From Progne subis subis (Eukaryota > Chordata > Aves > Passeriformes > Hirundinidae): 64,000 bases of DNA. Position numbers and translations under genes: made by a program. Position 1 is the stretch's first letter, and each line of letters begins with the position of its first letter. The notes beneath the pieces are model-generated. The model searched no databases, was not told the DNA's origin, and saw nothing but the letters and a program-made list of their open reading frames with translations. The stretch covers positions 1,178,001 through 1,242,000 of the forward strand of contig JAKJHU010000039.1 of the NCBI GenBank assembly GCA_022316685.1. The letters run 5' to 3'. Shown in pieces: positions 52,656 to 64,000 of the stretch.

Positions 52656-53080
52656 TGTTGTGACAGGTAGAAGAATTATAAAAGAAAGGCTCATAAAAGC
52701 AGGCCTGCTCTATTAAATTAATAGCTAGCCTGTCATCTCTTCTAAGTGTAGTTAAGCAATTTGCAAGTTCCCATGCAACAACAATCTTGGTATGAAAGGT
52801 TCCTTAACACAACAGCCTATACTGGGGCTAAAAAATAAATGCATCTGTGTAACCAGTAAGATCTATTCCATGAGAACCCATAAAGGAAAAATGTAAACAA
52901 CTTGAATCTTAGCACATACGCACAAATGACCATTTTTCTGACCAAAAAATGAAGTAGTAAGAAAACTACCAGCCTATAGGTGTTGCACAGGAGGTGTGTG
53001 AAAACTGTACAAAATAAGTGATGTGAATAAAGAATTGGCTTTTCCTGCATGAACAAAATGTGGTCTCGACTTATCACAAT
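52656..53080 (+). repeat. 3' LTR
   Basis: Nearly identical to 46800-47228; AATAAA at 53026-53031. Most differences from the 5' LTR are C-to-T or G-to-A, two of them at CpG sites. It lies 2.4 kb beyond the LTK stop and antisense to LTK. Confidence 0.9.
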
Positions 53081-53362
53081 GAAGAAGGATAAAGTTTCCT
53101 GCTTAAATGGGCTTTTCTGCCTCATTTAACTGAGCTGTAGCAACTGGATATAAGACAGGACAGAACACAAACTTATGTGAGAGAAGCATCTCCCTTGGTC
53201 ACTAAACCCATCAGTCCCCACACTTCTACTGAAATTTGCCCCACACAGAGGGACCCCTCTCTTCTGACTATCTGTCATTTTACAACATGATGGATTTGGA
53301 ATTATTTCTACACCATATGGGTCTTTGCTGAAAGGTGACCATCATCACCCTTTGTATCTGGA

Positions 53363-53700
53363 AATCATAGAAGGATTGGTGCAAAAAGGGACCTCCAAAG
53401 ATCATCTAGTCTAACTCCCTGCTCAAGTAGGTTCACCTACAGCAGGTTGCACAGCATCATGTCTGGGTGGGCTTTCAGTGTCTCTGGAGCAGAGACACAA
53501 GTTCCCTGGGATACCTGTTCCAGTGCTCTGTCACCCTCAAAGTAAACAAGTTTGTTCTCATACTCAGGTGGAATGTCCTATGTTTCAGTTTGTGTCTGTT
53601 GTCCCTTGTCCTGTTGTTGGGTACCACTGAAATGAGTCTGCTCACATCCTCTTGGCACCTGCTCTTAAGATATTTGTATGCTCTGAAATGTCATTGTATA
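53363..53700 (-). mobile_element. CR1 LINE fragment, minus strand
   Basis: Plus-strand text begins AAATCATAGAAGGATTGG and continues with AGGGACCTCCAAAGATCATC, CTAGTCTAACTCCCTGCTC and CAGGTTGCACAGCATCATG, the reverse complement of a CR1 3' region. About 0.34 kb, 5' truncated and non-coding. Confidence 0.88.
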
Positions 53701-54911
53701 AAACTGTCCATTCTAAAGTCAAACTATATAAAGCATGGAACAGATAAAAAGTCAGATTAAAAAAAGCATAAACCTGTGCTGAAGATGCCTCTCACTGAGG
53801 ATGGATTCAGACTTCACTCTGTGCTTTTCTTTAGCTCAGCTCAGTACTGTCCACCCTGACTGATGTAAAGGACAGGAAACCTGTGTGGTCAAAACAAACC
53901 CTCCCCTGCTAGCCCACACCTTCAGGCTGTACATGCAGCTGATCACTAAGCATAAAGCATATACCAGAGAGCCTCTTGCCTCAGAAAGGAACCAGAGAAG
54001 TCTACAACTGGCATCTCACTGCACAACTTGATTACACACAAAGATAGCATGTAATTTGCCACTCTAGGTGAGCAGTGTGACATTTGGGAGTGGTATAAGG
54101 ACAGAATCATTCCTAGACAATTTAGACTTAATCCAAATTATTTCCCTTTTCAATCTCCTTATTTTGCAGTTTTAATCTGTAAACAGTCTGTTTAGATCTT
54201 AAACAACTAAAGAAAGCCTTTAGAAATGAGCTGTCATGGAAACAAATGACTACCTTTATGAGCAAGTCTGCGCTTGCAAGGCAAGGAGCAATTACTACCT
54301 GCTCAGCTGTGTGAAGCCAGGTCATGGTTTTAGCTTTCTCAAATGGCTGAGCTATTCTACCTTCCTCTAAAAAAACCCCTAAGGGGGGTTTGCATTAGAT
54401 TTCCCTTCACTGGTCCTCTCCCTTGCATTACTTTCTACCTCGGAGTATTAAAACCAAGTACTCCAGCATACCAAATGCTAGATTGTCACCCAAGAACCTC
54501 AGCTTAGTGCTTACCAACACAGCGCAGAGAATTAATGCTGAATATCAAAGTACTTACAAAAATGAAGTTCATTTTAAGTAAAGTCTATTAAAAGATAAAG
54601 ACAGTCCATTTCTCATCACGCCATGCAGCTCACCCTTCCTTGAAAAACCACCTGCCCCTTCGATGCCAGGAGCTGTGAGGAAAGCAATGCCATGAGGGAA
54701 GAAGCACATTTCCTTCACTATTCAAAGGAATACTATGAGCTCCACCAGCTACTGCTATTTTTAATGGTAAATGTTTTCCTCTTCATTGCTTGTTTACAAA
54801 GCGCATGCTCAGAGGAGCTTGATTTTTTTTTTTTTTTTCATTCTTTCTACTTCTTCCAATTTGAGCAATAGCTTCCACAAGGTCTACTAATAAAACAGAT
54901 GCAAATGTGGC

Positions 54912-54948
<37 letters not shown>

Positions 54949-55458
54949 CCTTTATATTGCATAAGTATTAGTAATTCACCAGGACTGTAAAATGCTCTCA
55001 GGAATGTAGCAGCCTTTTCAAGTTGGTTACTGCTGGTACAGCGCACATTTTTGGATTCTTGGTTCAGAAAGAAGCACAGCCTGTGCTGGTCATTATTTCC
55101 ATCCCAATACTGCAGCTGGATAGTAGGTCCATTTCTTTTCACCTGAGCAGATTGAAAAGGAATTCTTTGCTTAAGGAATTGTATTCTGAATTAGACAAAC
55201 AATGCTGTTGTTCTCCACTTCTAAGCTGATTCAGTGGAACAAATTTGAAGAACAGAGATAGAAATGCAAGTGTCTTTAACAATCTGGGATCCAGCAGGTA
55301 GACAGAGGAAGCAGAACATTGCTGATGAAACTTCACCCATCTGAGAGAACTAAAGTGGAGGAAGGAAAGTGGAGTGAAGGAAAGATGGAACTACAGTGAA
55401 ACAGGAAGCAGTCCTTCCAGACACACACATTCCCTGATCTTTGCAATAACCATTTCTA
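53701..55458 (-). other. LTK: Region downstream of the LTK stop, including its 3' UTR
   Basis: No canonical minus-strand AATAAA occurs between the LTK stop and the CR1 copy. ATTAAA variants occur at 54760-54765 and near 54171. Runs of 16 T (54823-54838) and 29 T (54916-54944) on the plus strand are A-runs in the transcript direction. The true 3' end cannot be decided. Confidence 0.4.

Positions 55459-64000
<8,542 letters not shown>

Larger units (their letters stand above)
46800..53080 (+). mobile_element. Endogenous LTR element without coding genes
   Basis: Two directly repeated LTRs (46800-47228, 429 bp; 52656-53080, 425 bp) flank 5.4 kb. The 5' LTR is followed by a PBS-like sequence and a structured GC-rich leader, and the 3' LTR is preceded by the polypurine tract AAAAAAGGAGGAAA, so both ends are genuinely retroviral. 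By eye the LTRs differ at about eight transitions plus a cluster and a 4-base indel in the last 30 bases, roughly 2-3%, implying a fairly young insertion. No gag, protease, reverse transcriptase, integrase or env motifs are visible in any frame. No clean target-site duplication is seen (flanks GAAAGAAC and GAAGAAGG are only similar). The interior is a patchwork: GC-rich block with minisatellite, LTR-like segment, 28S fragment and tandem repeat. Confidence 0.85.

Noticed and set aside
46792..53086. Target-site duplication AAGAA around the LTR element
   Set aside because: The upstream AAGAAC and downstream AAGAAG do not sit at equivalent distances from the LTR ends, so the match may be chance.

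Overview
The window is vertebrate nuclear DNA, almost certainly from a bird. It has spliced genes with GT/AG introns, a dense CpG island over a first exon, and three 5'-truncated CR1-type LINE copies, the dominant avian retroposon. It also holds an avian-style endogenous retroviral element. Two protein genes can be read, arranged tail to tail. ITPKA (inositol-1,4,5-trisphosphate 3-kinase A) is on the plus strand and complete in seven coding exons (4722-40135, 444 residues). LTK, the ALK-family receptor tyrosine kinase, is on the minus strand and enters from the right edge; its last seven coding exons are present (64000 down to 55459). The ITPKA-LTK pairing matches the neighbourhood known from human 15q15, which supports calling the kinase LTK rather than its paralogue ALK.

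Layout. 1-480 looks like the 3' end of a plus-strand transcript of an upstream neighbour. 480-3600 is featureless intergenic DNA. 3.6-5.4 kb is the ITPKA CpG-island promoter and exon 1. 5.2-28.7 kb is a very long intron 1 carrying a CR1 copy and an inverted pair of related SINE-like repeats. 28.7-40.1 kb holds ITPKA exons 2-7, with a second CR1 in intron 4. 40.1-41.2 kb is the probable ITPKA 3' UTR. 41.2-46.8 kb is unremarkable intergenic sequence. 46.8-53.1 kb is an LTR element with two nearly identical ~427-bp LTRs. 53.4-53.7 kb is a third CR1. 53.7-55.5 kb is the region downstream of the LTK stop, and 55.5-64.0 kb is LTK.

The unusual part is the LTR element. It keeps the parts needed in cis: both LTRs, a primer-binding-site-like sequence, a GC-rich leader with a strong splice donor and a run of stem-loops, and a polypurine tract. 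Its 5.4 kb interior shows no gag, pol or env reading frame. Instead there is a GC-rich block with a minisatellite, a second LTR-like segment, a short antisense 28S rRNA fragment and a perfect 29-bp tandem repeat. This looks like a non-autonomous element moved in trans. In the leader, the loop of the first hairpin is perfectly complementary to the loops of two later hairpins, so a kissing-loop packaging or dimerisation structure is a testable idea.

For the genes, ITPKA would convert Ins(1,4,5)P3 to Ins(1,3,4,5)P4 under calmodulin control and bundle F-actin. The LTK part covers the kinase domain from late N-lobe to the end, plus a long C-terminal tail. That tail carries both ALK-type docking motifs, while human LTK, as I recall it, stops just after the first.
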